From Polydactylus sextarius (Eukaryota; Chordata; Actinopteri; Polynemidae), in the NCBI GenBank assembly GCA_016801845.1, contig CM028931.1, forward strand, positions 23,927,802 through 23,991,801: a stretch of 64,000 nt of DNA. The letters are read 5' to 3'. The notes under the pieces were generated by a model, which saw only the letters and a program-made list of their open reading frames with translations, had not been told where the DNA came from and did no database searches. Every line of letters begins with the position of its first letter. Within the stretch, counting starts at the first letter, position 1. Positions 10,699-22,240 of the stretch are shown piece after piece. A program made the translations under genes and the position numbers.

Positions 10699-11495
10699 CC
10701 AGATAGCAAAGATTCTGGTTGTAATCTGTCAGACGTTTGGCATTTTTGGATTTATTTAGTAAGATAGGGATTTTGGACTCTTTTGGGGGCAGCTATAGCT
10801 ATGTTTTGGAGTTATATAATTGGTTTTGAGTGAGTTTTGGTTTTGGACCCCTAATTTTGAGCCATACGTACATCCTTCCAAAGCTTTGCCAAATTGGGGA
10901 CCAAATTTGGCCCCCGTAATGATTTTGCCATGTGGGGTAAGTTTGGCTAGTTTGGTGGAAAGGTAACACTTGCTGTGATCGTAACTTCTGAAATTATTAA
11001 CTATTGAAACATCATATTCTAAAGTCATACAAGTGCAAATATCTAAGTCCACTGTTACATTCCAGGTCCCAGCAAATGTTGGCAAATTTGGCCCAATTTT
11101 GGCAAAGTTTTGGAAGGACGCATGACACTCACTTGGCAAAGAAACCAAACTTACCCAACTGACGACTCGGAGTTGGTTAAGTCTAGCAAACGTGGTAGGA
11201 CTCAACTGACTCGGTTAAATAGACGTCTAGATTCACGACTCATGAGTGATTTTAGGGAGTTGGGTTAATGATCCGGATCCTGAATCTTTTTCCCACCACT
11301 AGTCCAAAAGCCCAGAGTCCAAAATCCACCACAGTCAAACCAAAAGCCTTTACGTTGTTTACCTTTACTTTTTAAGTAGCGTGGTTAAACCTTAACTATG
11401 ACGTAGTCAAACCAAGGACATTCACCCTGCTTCCTCTGTGAATAAATGAACCCAAAAATGTCGACCAGACTACAGCTAGAATCTTTCCTATCTGG
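10699..11495. mobile_element. Inverted-terminal element family P, copy 1
   Basis: CCAGATAGCAAAGATTCTGG at the left pairs with the right end, whose complement begins CCAGATAGGAAAGATTCT; similarity continues for about 30 bp. Nested inside, 10872-10908 and 11083-11118 form another inverted repeat around CCTTCCAAA and TTTGCCAAATT. A 149-residue minus-strand frame crosses this structure and has no family signature. A family F segment (11130-11305) lies within. Confidence 0.7.
11130..11305. repeat. Family F repeat, copy 2
   Basis: Shares GTCTAGCAAACGTGGTAGGA, CTCAACTGACTCGG and CATGAGTGATTTTAGGGAG with 58375-58895 and 8400-8575. On the minus strand the end reads TAGTGGTGGGAAAAAGATTC, which resembles a hAT terminus. 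Confidence 0.6.
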
Positions 11496-12139
11496 GACTT
11501 CATCCACCCATTTTCCCTACCTTTCCTAAACTGTCACTAGGAATAAAAATCTGAATGTCCAACATTTTTTTAATGTGGTGAAACATGTCATTGTTTTGTT
11601 TTCACTGACCAAAATGCTTCCAGTTTGGATCCATATGATCTCTTGGTTGCGCAACATCGCCCTAAGATGCTCAGATTTCTTATGACTCGCCTGTGAGATG
11701 ATGTTACATTGACCGTCCGCCTTGCTTCTGCCTTAAGATACTGAAATAAAAGGCTTCGAGGTGAAGAATTTCCAGCTACTACAGCTCACGTCATTAATCA
11801 CTCTCGCTGGTTGGCAAATGTTCATAAATGACACCCAACATGATGTTCAGATAATGATGGAGGACATGCTGTTTAATTCTTAATGCGACTCTGGCAATTT
11901 CTCTCACCAGAGACCTCGCGGCCCATAGATCTATGTCGAACAACATTCATCCACCGTAACTGCCAATGCTGCACAAGGGAAATGGCCAAAATAAGTAAGG
12001 GAAATGCAATTACTTTCTTGTGCGCTTTCCATCCTCACAGTCCATTATTTCTATAGACATTAATACGTGTTTGTTCTAAAACATGAAAAAGACATCTCAG
12101 CCCTGATCTTTGCTGTATTTATTAACCATAGGTGTTGGT
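11496..12139. other. Low-repeat intronic stretch
   Basis: No repeat or exon recognised. The part 11690-11910 is free of simple sequence and balanced in base composition, unlike its surroundings, and is a candidate conserved non-coding element. That is inference only. Confidence 0.35.
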
Positions 12140-12220
12140 TCCTTTCGGGGTTCATTATCTTGCCCGAGGACACTTCAATGTGGACAACTTCATGTGGGCT
12201 GAAACCATTCTAGCATTCAA
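12140..12220 (+). mobile_element. Decayed teleost SINE/LINE fragment
   Basis: TTCATTATCTTGCCCGAGGA followed by CACTTCAATGTGGAC is close to the widespread teleost block GTTCAGTATCTTGCCCAAGG with CACTTCGACATG (memory). Its flanks are not recognisable. Confidence 0.45.
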
Positions 12221-12405
12221 CTCGACACGACTTGCTTTTTTTGGTTTTCCTTTAGCGATTGTGTCTGTTACCTGGTTCTCTTCTTGGTACCTGCTCTAGC
12301 AAGGCGCTAACTGTGCGTTCACACTGTTAGCCCGTTTTCCTGTCACCAAAAAATAAAATAAAAGAGAGCGATGAAGAGAAGAAACAAATATTACGTACAA
12401 TTTGT

Positions 12406-12960
12406 TAACCTTCTGTTTCCTGAGCCCCCGGTACCGGGGGCAAAGTGGATCACATCCGATTTCATGACGTGTAATGCTCTATAAACATTGGCTTGTTTAT
12501 TATCTTCAGAAATGTCAGAATCTCAGCTAAAAGATCATATAAACCGTTTCTACAACTACCAAACACAGCGAAAGCTACAGGTGATTGAAAGAGCAAGTAA
12601 GCAATCATAGCAAATAAGCAAACATAAACCGTGACCCCTCCGTCTCCACACGGCGCCTTGTAAACAAATGATGTCTCTGCTGAGAGCAGAGGTCTCCGAG
12701 ATGATGAAACAATCAAGATCTGACTAAAATTGATAAAACCAGCAGCGATAGAACAATCGATAACGTTCAAACGATCGATAAACGCCATCATAAATCCTGT
12801 CTTACCTTTGATGTTAATCCACAGCGATAATGGCCCATTAAATAACTACATCTCCCAGGATACTTTGTGGCCAGTTTCCATGACATGCGAATGGATGACA
12901 TTATGACATCATCCCTTTCTATAAAGATTAGCGATAAGCTTTTCCGTCGCCATCTCAAGA
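12406..12960. mobile_element. TTAA-adjacent repeat family H, copy 1
   Basis: Begins TTAACCTTCTGTTTCCTGAG, then a short CCCCCGG-CCGGGGG palindrome and GGCAAAGTGGATC. It is similar over several hundred bases to 48672-49125: GTCAGAATCTCAGCT, CCAAACACAGC, TCTCTGCTGAGAGC, CTGTCTTACCTTTG and ACATCTCCCAGGATACTTTG. Both copies start with TTAACCT, as piggyBac-class elements do, but no inverted right terminus was found. Confidence 0.6.
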
Positions 12961-13567
12961 CTGTTTAGGAACTAGGAACTAAAATTACGAACCCAACCGA
13001 CTGTGGGATGTTGGTAAATCTATACGTTCCGATTGGTTATCGCCAATTTCAATGAACCACATCATAGCTCGTTACCATAAACTTAAGGAAGGACATCTCT
13101 CTGAACATTAAGATTACTGGGTATAAACAAACATTAGAGCAGAACACATTGAATGAATAGGAAGATTTACAGAGACTTAATGGAATCACCAGTATTTTTT
13201 TCTGCTTTCGTCATCTTTAAAAAAAACATAAAAACATCCATTTTAAGTAGAAGAGAGTGCATATCAATGCACTTCATCTCTAGTGTGTGTAACAGTGTAG
13301 TAAAGTACACATTCGCCCTACAGGCAAGTAATGTCAGTTGGTCGGTTGAGACGCAACGAAATGAACAGATGGACGGAATCAATAGATGGTTCAGTATGTA
13401 GGGAGCACAAATTCTTCTTGAACTTAATGTTTTTTGGAAGCAAATGGGTCAGTGACCCTGATCAACATATGGATTTTATCTATTTGGGCACTAGAATTGA
13501 CTGATACCTCAACATAGTACTTGATGTTCAATGGCTCTACTCTACTTTAACATTGAACTTGAAGTTG

Positions 13568-14332
13568 TTAAAGTGGCGGTCTGGAGTATTTCAAACCCAG
13601 GGTCTATTTCACCACAATTATGAGTCAAACACCCCCTCAAGAGATATTTCATATCAGTCGAAGTAATAAGGAGTTTGACTGTCTTTTGATCTCACAACCA
13701 AATAGTTAACAATGAAAGTTAATGGGGCAGCCAGCCAAATGTATCTAAATTGTCATTTTTTAACCACTAATAAAGCTCAAAATATCACTTCACCTCAGCA
13801 GTAGCATGAATAGGGTCCCTACACATAACCTGAAGTACTGATAACTTAGTAAGTGTAGTAACTGTACTGTTAACAATGAAAGTAAATGGGGCAGACGGCC
13901 AAACATATTTAAATTGTCATTTTTTAACCACTAAGAAAGCTCAAAATATCACTTTACTTCAGCAGTAGCATGAATAGGGTCCCTACACACAAAGTGAAGT
14001 ACCAGTAACTTAGTAAGTGTACCGAAGGGTTGTTCAGATGTGCAGATTTGTCATTTTCCTCATTCTTCACGGACACATCTGCCTATTGTTCAGGAAAATG
14101 ACAAATCTGTGCATCTGGACCACTTCTCACCACCAGCTGCTATTGAAAACAAGACGTTGATTATGTCTTGTAAAAAACAGTCTGCCAGTACACTTACTAA
14201 GTTATGAGTCCTTCAGTTTATGTGTTTAGATATGTTTGGCTGGCTGCCCCATTTACTTTCATTGTTAACTATTTGGTTGTGGAAACAAAAGACGGTCAAA
14301 CTAGAAATTCCTTCAAACCGAGGTAAAATATT
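13568..14332. mobile_element. Foldback family A, copy 2 (nearly complete)
   Basis: Begins TTAAAGTGGCGGTCTGGAGT. The left arm has the subterminal block AACCCAGGGTCTATTTCACC and two monomers 164 bp apart (AACAATGAAAGT at 13708 and 13872). The central hairpin is at about 14035-14130. A shortened right arm ends near 14332 without its terminus, where a TA-rich tract begins. It lies in ntrk3 intron 1. Confidence 0.85.
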
Positions 14333-14904
14333 TATATATGTATATAGAAGTATCTATATATATCTATATAGAAGTAGGACTCTTAGGATGTTACTGAATT
14401 ATTGGTTGAGTCAAACTTATTCTGGGAAGAACATACATGTTTAACCACAAGCTTTTCCCAGTTCTTACCACAAAGTGCTAATTCCTACTGGTTGAGCGTC
14501 CACAGTTCGAATTTCATTCCATTTTATGATTTAGGTCACTGGTTTGGATTGAATCTTGAAACTGATCTGCTTCGAGGCATAACAACAGATAATGAGAGGA
14601 ACTGGACCAAAGTATCGCTTAAAGGAAATGGAAGACGTCCCATAATGAGACTGAATAAAAAGAAAAAAAAAAACATTTGAATAAAATTCAAGTTTGACTT
14701 TTATAGCCATTGGCAAAACTCCAAACCAACACCGAAATCTCAGTATAAAGGTCTGAGCTGAATCAAAATGAGTGAGTAGATTTCACAAATACAGAAACAC
14801 TTACTTACATTATCACAAGTGTCAGAACTTTTGAAAAAGATTGTGTAAGAAACTGTACATCCCGAAGAAAGAACCGCATGTGGATGTGGTAATCATGGTA
14901 ATCA

Positions 14905-15855
14905 TCCCTTGAAACGAAGTGTTGCGAGGAAAACATTCCCCTGGGAATCGAGACACCTTTGCTTTACCGTTTACGTGTCATCCGAAGTCGTCTCCATGAC
15001 GACCGAATGACAACAAACAAACAAAGATGGCGTCTACAGACTCATTTGTGCCCTGATTGCATTAATCTCACGATTCAGTAGAAGTTGCCATCAGAGACGA
15101 GCCCTGTTATCAGATGAACAGAAAACGTTAGCAAAGTGACAACTAGCGATCGCTAAGCTAATGCTAATGCTAACAAACGTCACCAGTTAGCGGTCAGCGA
15201 TTAATTAGCTTAATAAGTTAAACGTATCGATTAGTTTAGTAATTAAATTGCTATTTTTCTTGACAACTGGATTCTTGTCCTGGTGCATGCTGGGAAATTT
15301 TTCACAGCCCTCCAAATGAAGCTATTTCAGGACCAGCACTTCAAACCAAGAAGGGGGTATGAGAAATTTCCCAGCATGCACCAGGATGAGGACGCACTTG
15401 TCAAGAAAAAATAGCAATTTAACTAATAAACTAATCAATACGTTTAACTTATTAAGCTAACTTATCGCTAATCTAAGCTAAGTAACATCCGTTAACGTTA
15501 GCTTAGCGATCGCTAGTTGTCACTTTGCTAACGTTTTCCATTCATCTGATAACAGGACTCTGCTCTGACGGCGACTTCCGCTGAAATGTGAGATTAATGT
15601 AAACGAACAGGTCGTCAGTTTTTAATCGATCGCCAACTCGACCGGCACAAACGAGTCTCTGGACGGGCATCTTTGTTTGTTTGTTGTCATTCGGTCGTCA
15701 TGGAGACTTGTTGCATACATCTTACGTAACAACTAGCGGCGACTTCTGATGAAGCGTTTGTTTTCACCCCTACCTCTCAATACTTTATTTCGAAGGGGTA
15801 AGGGCAAGGGGAACGGGTAAAAGAGAGAAATGGGATTGGCCCTAATTCTCATATT
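14905..15855. mobile_element. Foldback family C, copy 2: giant inverted repeat
   Basis: Left arm about 14988-15300 and right arm about 15364-15711 are inverted copies separated by a 63-bp loop. The arm ends read TCCATGACGACCGAATGACA against its complement, and the inner ends GGTGCATGCTGGGAAATTT against its complement. Weaker complementarity reaches about 14905 and 15800. The arms contain AGCGATCGCTA and AACGTTAGC motifs. It lies in ntrk3 intron 1, so the transcript could fold into a stem of more than 300 bp. No transposase or clear target duplication was found. Confidence 0.85.
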
Positions 15856-16207
15856 CCACAAGTTTACTTCATTATCGTCTTACGTTGCTGTGAAGACAAG
15901 AAACTCCAGCACAGGCTTTGAGAATTAAAATTGTTTTGCTGTTATTCTGAACTCTATAATTCATAGAAAGCAGCTAAATTGCATTGACGTTTTCTTTTTT
16001 CCTCATATTGTCAATGAAACTTAACACTTCCCGCGCAGATAAGGAACGAACAGCTCTCCGGCCCACACACAGTCTGTTGGGTTATATGACATAGTCTGTA
16101 TGTGAACAGGAGGAGTCTGTGGGACCGACAACCACCCACATCCATGTAAGACATCAACAACCGAGTGTCGAAAAACATAATGAGCGTCGCCACAGATATG
16201 TGACTTT
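15856..16207. other. Intronic stretch with no recognised feature
   Basis: No repeat family or exon recognised. The minus-strand reading frames here overlap the teleost repeat that follows. Confidence 0.45.
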
Positions 16208-16345
16208 GTCACTTTCAATTCAATTTTATTTATATAGCGCCAGATCGTAAAAACACTCATCTCAAGGTACTTTACATAGAGAAACCCAACATTACCGCAA
16301 CAAGCAAGCGCTTGGCGACAGTGGAGAGGAAAAACTCCCTTTCCA
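16208..16345 (+). mobile_element. Common teleost repeat (TTTATTTATATAGCGCC)
   Basis: Reads CAATTCAATTTTATTTATAT, AGCGCCAGATC, CTCAAGGTACTTTACATAGA, GCAAGCGCTTGGCGACAGTG and GGAAAAACTCCCTTT in that order, a very frequent teleost interspersed sequence (memory; class unsettled). A 158-residue minus-strand frame across it is an artefact. A worn relative of its start is at 25980-26012. Confidence 0.75.
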
Positions 16346-17033
16346 CTTTTCTTTGTTATGAACTCGTAGCACAAAGCAGAACATGGAAAATCAATATCTG
16401 TCCATGGCTCAGTGCAGCGGTGGGACTGTAGGTTAAAGAGAGATTCCTGTTTATTAAAACATCTTATTTGCAGTTGTGTTGCTAAGATAATGTCCAATAT
16501 TGGACATTATCCAAAAAACATCCTAAAAGCAAATAACTAATAACAGTCAAAAGTTCACCGGTTTCTGATCCGTGGTTTCCGGAAATTATTGATATTCTCG
16601 CCCAGCATTAGTGCATTACTGACCAAAAAATAAAAAAAAAAAATAAAATATTGACCCTTCTTTTCCATTTTCATAATCGTCAGCGTTTGAATGTTGACAT
16701 CAGCGGACCATTGATCATCAGCCATTGACGTCCTGTCATAACGCGTTTCATAAACGACTCCGTTAGGTGCATAAAGACGGACGACCTGGATATGGTGACT
16801 GAATTCTACAGTGACTACACCGAAGACCAGTTTCTCCAGATGGACCACATGGGAAATATTTCTGAAATACAACCTCCTATTGTCAAAGATTTCTAATTTT
16901 ACATATATATTGGTGATTTATTGATTTGAAAGGCTCATATCACTATTGGTTTGCCATTGGTCCCATTGGTTCCAATGGATTAAAAACCTTAAAACTCAGT
17001 TTTGGAACTGGAGCAAATGGAGAGTTGAGTTCA

Positions 17034-17272
17034 GGACACACTGTAGGAAACTTGGAAAACAATGGAATTCAATAAACAAGCAATATGATGATATCCACAT
17101 GTATCCATACTGGATAGAATAGTGCATTGGATACAATCACGGTACTGTAACGATATAGTCATTTATCCAATGCACACCCAGAAACATCCAAAACACACAG
17201 TTAATTTAACACTATCACCATATAGCTTGTTAATTGACTTCCATGGTTTTCCAAGTTTCTTACAGTGTGTCC
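17034..17272. mobile_element. MITE with about 45-bp terminal inverted repeats
   Basis: Left end GGACACACTGTAGGAAACTT continues GGAAAACAATGGAATTCAAT. The complement of the right end is the same with four or five differences. The element is 239 bp with no coding frame. Flanks do not show a convincing target duplication. Only one copy was seen in this window. Confidence 0.8.
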
Positions 17273-17933
17273 CGAACAATCCAAACTTCTAGCTGTAGAT
17301 TCAAACCTGTCTGATTCAGATCGTTTTGGGTCATGTGACTCATGCAACCAGATTCATATCAATGAGTGACTCTGAATGATCCGAATCCCTCTAAAGATCC
17401 GACTATTACATGACTAGTTATTAGCATTTAAAGTAGAAGTTGCAGACACTGACTTATTCGAGCTCTTCCCCAAATTCCCACGTCAAAAATGTGCGATCCA
17501 ACATTAGGAATTCTGAAAGGTCATTCTACCCTAAATGCCTGAACATATGTATCTTTTGGATTTACCAAGTCTCCTTGACACAAGCAACTTAAGCAGAAAC
17601 TGTAAATTTCCTTGGTGCCAACGTAACAAAAGTCAAGTAATTTTCCCTACCAATTCAATCATTCAATGTTAATTTAGGAAAACGCTGATGTAATTTAATC
17701 CAGTTACTGACAAGGGATATGGACGTATTTCCTCCTTTGACCGCAATTTGCAAATTTTGCAATCCTGGAATTTCGAACACTGTCCTCTGAGTGAATTACG
17801 TGACTGAATCTATTTGCTCTTACTGAACCACATATGGTAACAAGATGTAAATATGATGTAAGACCATGTAGCAGCAGCAGCAGAAACAAACTGGCATCAG
17901 ATCTGATCTAATGTACAAGAGGCCCAGGACCTG

Positions 17934-18095
17934 CCCAGATAGCAAAATCATTACGGGCCAAATCCCCCACAGTCAAGTCAAAAGCCTTTAACTTTACTTT
18001 TACTTTTAGTAATGTAAGTAGTGTGGTTACCCAACACCTTCACCCGTGACAAAATGAATCCAAACATGCCAAATGTCCGAATCTTTGCTATCCCT
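17934..18095. mobile_element. Inverted-terminal element family P, copy 2 (short)
   Basis: Begins CCCAGATAGCAAAATCATTA and ends GAATCTTTGCTATCCCTGA, the complementary terminus. The internal CACAGTCAAGTCAAAAGCCT and TTTACTTTTA blocks match 11325-11370. It is probably an internal-deletion derivative of the 800-bp copy. Confidence 0.65.
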
Positions 18096-18726
18096 GAATG
18101 TTCTTTGATAAAACAACAAATTTACTTGTATTGTTATTAATACATTAGCTGGTCAGCTGACACCTGAAACCATTCAAACCCCAAACCGCCACCACCGAAT
18201 GATCATTTCTTTTAGAAAGTATATGTAAAAGTATATGTTGATTGGACTTGATGATCATTATTACTGCTGCCTGCGCGACAAATTGCCTCTCGTTGAGGAT
18301 AAAGTTTCCGCATTGGTACATATTCACAGCTCCCCGGGCGTATTTGTCTTTCTCTTAATTCCCCCGTTCAAATGAAACATTTAATTTAAGACTGACGCGG
18401 CGCTCAGATGATTCTGAAATGGCGTTTCATTATTTCAGTCTGCTCCTTGCTAAGTGCCATCCACCCTCGGGAGGGTGGTGGTGGGGGGAGAAAACAGTCA
18501 ACTAGAAGTCAGTGTCACATTATCTCCACCCAGACAATCTAATCCTTCACACATCCTCCAACACTCACACACACAGATCTATAGCTGACATGATGTGGCG
18601 TGTCACACTGATGGCTACTAATGTTATTGGATATTTTACCATAATGCAACCAAGGACCTGAGGGCAAAAAAAAAAGAGGTCACAGGTTTTTTAAAAATGT
18701 TTTTAACATAGACAAGGTCATAAAAC

Positions 18727-19060
18727 TACGACGGTGTATTAGGGCCATGTATAAATTTTTTCCAGAGGGGGTAGGGTTAATTTTTTCTGAGAAAAAAGTC
18801 ACACATTTACAAGAAATGAATTTGGATATTTGTGACACTGTAAAGCTGCAAATTTGCGAGTTTATTTCTTGCGATTTTGTGAGTTTTATTTCTCGAAAAA
18901 TTTTGTGAGTTTCGTTTTCGCAAATTTATGAGTTTATTTCTCGCGAATTTGCAATTTGTTTCTAGCGAATTGGCAAGTTTTTTCTCGTGGATTAGCGAGT
19001 TTGTTTTCCTCGCAAATTTGCGACTTTATTTCTAGCATATTTGCGGAAATAAATGTGTGA
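18727..19060. mobile_element. Foldback family B, copy 2 (left part)
   Basis: Begins TACGACGGTGTATTAGGGCC and carries AAATTTGCGAG-type units. It stops after TTTGCGGAAATAAATG without the unique core or the right terminus. It lies in ntrk3 intron 1. Confidence 0.7.
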
Positions 19061-20299
19061 ACATTCATCCGTCGTATTTTACGGATTTCAGAATTCAGCG
19101 GGTTGTCTCATCTGATCTGAGCTCGTAGTCAAAAGGAGGAGCGTTACGTGACTCACCAGCGCCGCCAACCTTTCAGGGAAGGTATCTGAGACAAGATACG
19201 ACTTTGGAGAAAATGGATGATGTTTGTTTTTACCAAAAAAGTCCTTTCATACGGGTACACTTAGAGTAAAAACTGGGTAAAGGAGCCCCTCACCCTAAGC
19301 TATAGCTAGCATGGCTAGTACATCTTATCACGTAATCATGGCAGCCAGATGAACATAAAATGTTGGCCTTTTCACATACATAGTCATACATAGATGGTAA
19401 AATATGTGTTGTTATAGTTTGTTGTGGACTAGCCCTAGTGGTAGTTGCTATAGCAACCAACTGCAACTCCCCTGTCTACTACGAAAATGACAAAAACTGT
19501 AATTTAACTGCTTTTGGAGATGGTTTTAAATGTATATATCATACATTGAGGACTCTTATTACACATTAATTGAAAGCGCTGGTTAACCTGCAATTTACGC
19601 TTTAAAAAGAAGGCTCCAAATCAAAGAAGAGGAAAAATGTCGGGATGTTTGCGGCATTCGGATAGAACAGAAATTCAGAAGACCAGACAAGAATGAAATA
19701 AAATCGAGATCGCTATCTCAAAACCGCGAGAAACGCGAGACGCTTTCGTCCAAGCGAAACCTCTCGGGACGAGACTTTACGAGAACTCGGCGGACAACAC
19801 CTGTAAGTTGTTGGAATTTTTTAGAAATATCGCTTTTGTTTTGCCTCAAATTTTGATGTTTAAAAAGCAGTGGACACGTCTCTTCTTCTTTCTTTTGGTT
19901 GGACCTCTCTGTTTTCCTTTTTACTTTTCCTTCTCGACACATTAATCTCCCTCTCAGTTGGTGTTTTTCTCCTCCCCACTGAATTCTTTGGGTGACCAGA
20001 ACTCTAAAAACGAGTGTTCTGCATCGTAACTCTCTCCTAGACACACACACACACATCGGTGGGTGGAACGGGAGTCGGGAAGGAAACCACTGACTCTTGC
20101 AGCCTCTCTGCAAACTCTCGCAGCAAAACAGATCAATTATCGACCAAGCTTGTCGTTCTTACAAATAAATCAGCGTCTATCGCACGGAAGATTAAAGGTC
20201 AGAGCCATTTTATTTGCAAATTGTCGCTAAATGATTTTTTAAGATACATTCTTTACTTGTCTATCAACGGAGAGAAATCAGAAAATCATTGTGCGCGTT
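19061..20299. other. Intronic stretch with no recognised feature
   Basis: Holds a short AC run at 20041-20054 and overlapping minus-strand and plus-strand frames of 107-131 residues that carry no family motif. No repeat family was identified. Confidence 0.45.
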
Positions 20300-20640
20300 C
20301 ACGTTCAAAGTTCCTCAAATTTCCCAGCATGCACCGGGACAAGGATGCAGTCGTCAAGAAAATTAGCAATTTTAATCAATAAACTAATCGATACATTTAA
20401 CTTATCAAGCCAACTGACCGCTGGTCAGCAACGTCGGTTAACGTTAGCTTAGCCATCGCTAATCGTCGCTTTGCTAACGTCTTCCATTCATCTGGTAACA
20501 AACTAATTAATCGTCAGTTTTTGATCCGTCTCCAACACGATCTGCGCAAACGAGTCTGTCGTCGTGGAGACTCGTCGCGTCGTCTTCAAGCAGCAACTGG
20601 CGACGACTTCAGATGACGCGTCATGGCGAAGCTAGCAGCA
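20300..20640. mobile_element. Foldback family C, copy 3 (single arm)
   Basis: Starts with TTTCCCAGCATGCACCGGGA and proceeds through TCAAGAAAATTAGCAATTTT and GTTAACGTTAGCTTAGC to CGTGGAGACTCG, matching the right arm of copy 2. The opposite arm is absent. Confidence 0.7.
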
Positions 20641-21101
20641 TCTCGTTTCCTGGGGGAATTTTTTTCACCCCAAAAAAAAAAAAACTTACTAAACTTTTTA
20701 GTTCGAATGCTTCATCTTTACCAGATTATGTGAATAGAATTCCAATGTTCACCACGTGTCAAAAGACATATAACTTTCTCTCCAGACTACCCTCCTTTCG
20801 GAAGTCCTAATCTTTATAGTCGGACTTTACAGTTCTTTTTTTGAACACACTTTAAGCAAGCTGATGTGATTTATATATCCACACCTTTGGACGTTCGGGG
20901 CGTATGAAATTGATGTTCTTTTATGTTTCCTTACGGTCTACGGACAACCTGATTTAAGGAGGTGCAATTAAATTTAATTAGCAACAGCAAAGGTAATAGC
21001 TATCTAGGTTCGTTCTTCTTAATTTTATTCTCTCTATATAATCTGATCTAATGACAATCTCCAGCTGTATTGAGAACTATTTGATAATGATATGTCTTTA
21101 A

Positions 21102-21697
21102 CTCTTGAGGCACCTTAAAAATGAACAAACACTGTTTAAATTAACGGGACCCAAAACTGACACTCTCAAAAATGTAATATATAATTTTTTTTTTTTAACT
21201 TTCACTGCGTCAAATCTTTTCAACAACTTCAGACCTAAACGTAGATGTAAAAATTTTTTTTTTCATTTTATTATACTGTTTTGTACTTTTATGCTCCTTT
21301 TTTGTCATGAAACCCCCCCAGATTTTTTAAGGGAAAAACACAAAACAGTTGGATTGGAGGGGGTCTTTTTATATAACCTATATTTTGAAGGTAGAGGCTT
21401 AGATTTATTAGGGAACAGTTAGTACTACTAGTAATAGTACTAGTAATAGTAGTTTTCATGGGAATAGTATTATAATGTGTCAGGATGACAGAATGTCAAA
21501 AATACGTCAGTTACAATAGGAGTCAATGGACCCAAAATTGACATGAGGGTAAAGAGTGTGCATACATCGCATATGTCCTATTAGCGTGCAATAGAGGGGG
21601 TGATGGAATTTAAAAAAAAAATAATAAAATACAAATCCTGGTCAAGTTTCATACAATGGCAAAACGTACACGTTTTGGCCTCAAGGTGCCTCGAGGG
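21102..21697. mobile_element. piggyBac-type non-autonomous element flanked by TTAA
   Basis: TTAA at 21098-21101 and again at 21698-21701 flank inverted termini CTCTTGAGGCACCTT and its partner, whose complement reads CCCTCGAGGCACCTT. A TTAA target duplication and a C-rich terminus are the piggyBac-superfamily hallmarks. The 596-bp interior has no transposase; its 105-residue frame is T-rich and lacks DDE-type motifs. It lies in ntrk3 intron 1. Confidence 0.75.
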
Positions 21698-22179
21698 TTA
21701 AATTTCCACTACGAGCGAAAATGAAACATTAAATTCAATTCACATTTTTTTTTTATAATGCTTGAATATTGAAGTTTTATTTCAGTGTATGCTTTATAAA
21801 CAGCATTATATCGTTACAGACGGAAAAATCTGTAAAATTAACAAATGTGTGAAGTATCGGTTTGATCCCTCTAACTGATCTGACTAACAACCAATCACAT
21901 ATTTTGTTTAAAATCGTTTGACGCAAAGAATTTCACTGTTTAATAATAGATCAGTTTGATTGTCCTGAATAGAACTTACGGTTAATCGATCGCAACGTTT
22001 CCAGAATACCAATCGGAAAATATTATGCCGAGCCCCGGAATTGTAGCGTCGCTGGTGGTTTGGATACTTGACTGTTATTTTGGCATCAAAAGATAGAAAT
22101 AAAGGCAACTTTAAGACCTACAAAGGAGTGTTCGTGCAATTTTACACGTTCACAGCGCCGTGAAAATCAATGAACGCGT

Positions 22180-22240
22180 AATAATCGTAATATCGCGATA
22201 AATTCTCTGGCCGGAGGAAGTTTATGATCGTGACATCCCT
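22180..22240 (-). mobile_element. Possible hAT element end
   Basis: On the minus strand it begins CTAGGGATGTCACGATCATA and includes ATCGCGATATTACGA. TAGGGATGTCACGAT is a recurrent hAT terminus in fish (memory). The other end was not located. Confidence 0.35.

Noticed and set aside
10756..11205. 149-residue minus-strand frame
   Set aside because: It crosses the inverted repeats of a family P element and a family F end, and has no domain motif.
12640..12800. Conserved stretch between the two family H copies considered as a host exon
   Set aside because: Stops in all frames and presence in a second, TTAACCT-led copy inside a transposon nest favour a repeat.
16021..16497. 158-residue minus-strand frame
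   Set aside because: Most of it is the complement of the common TATAGCGCC teleost repeat.
16555..16872. 105-residue minus-strand frame with protein-like texture (VEFSHHIQVVRLYAPNG)
   Set aside because: No family recognised and no splice or start context that ties it to a gene; it lies inside ntrk3 intron 1. A protein search could revive it.
19718..20113. 131-residue minus-strand frame and a donor-like GTAAGT at about 19802 on the plus strand
   Set aside because: Neither strand shows a recognisable protein or a matching acceptor; the low-complexity arginine/lysine content points to a chance frame.
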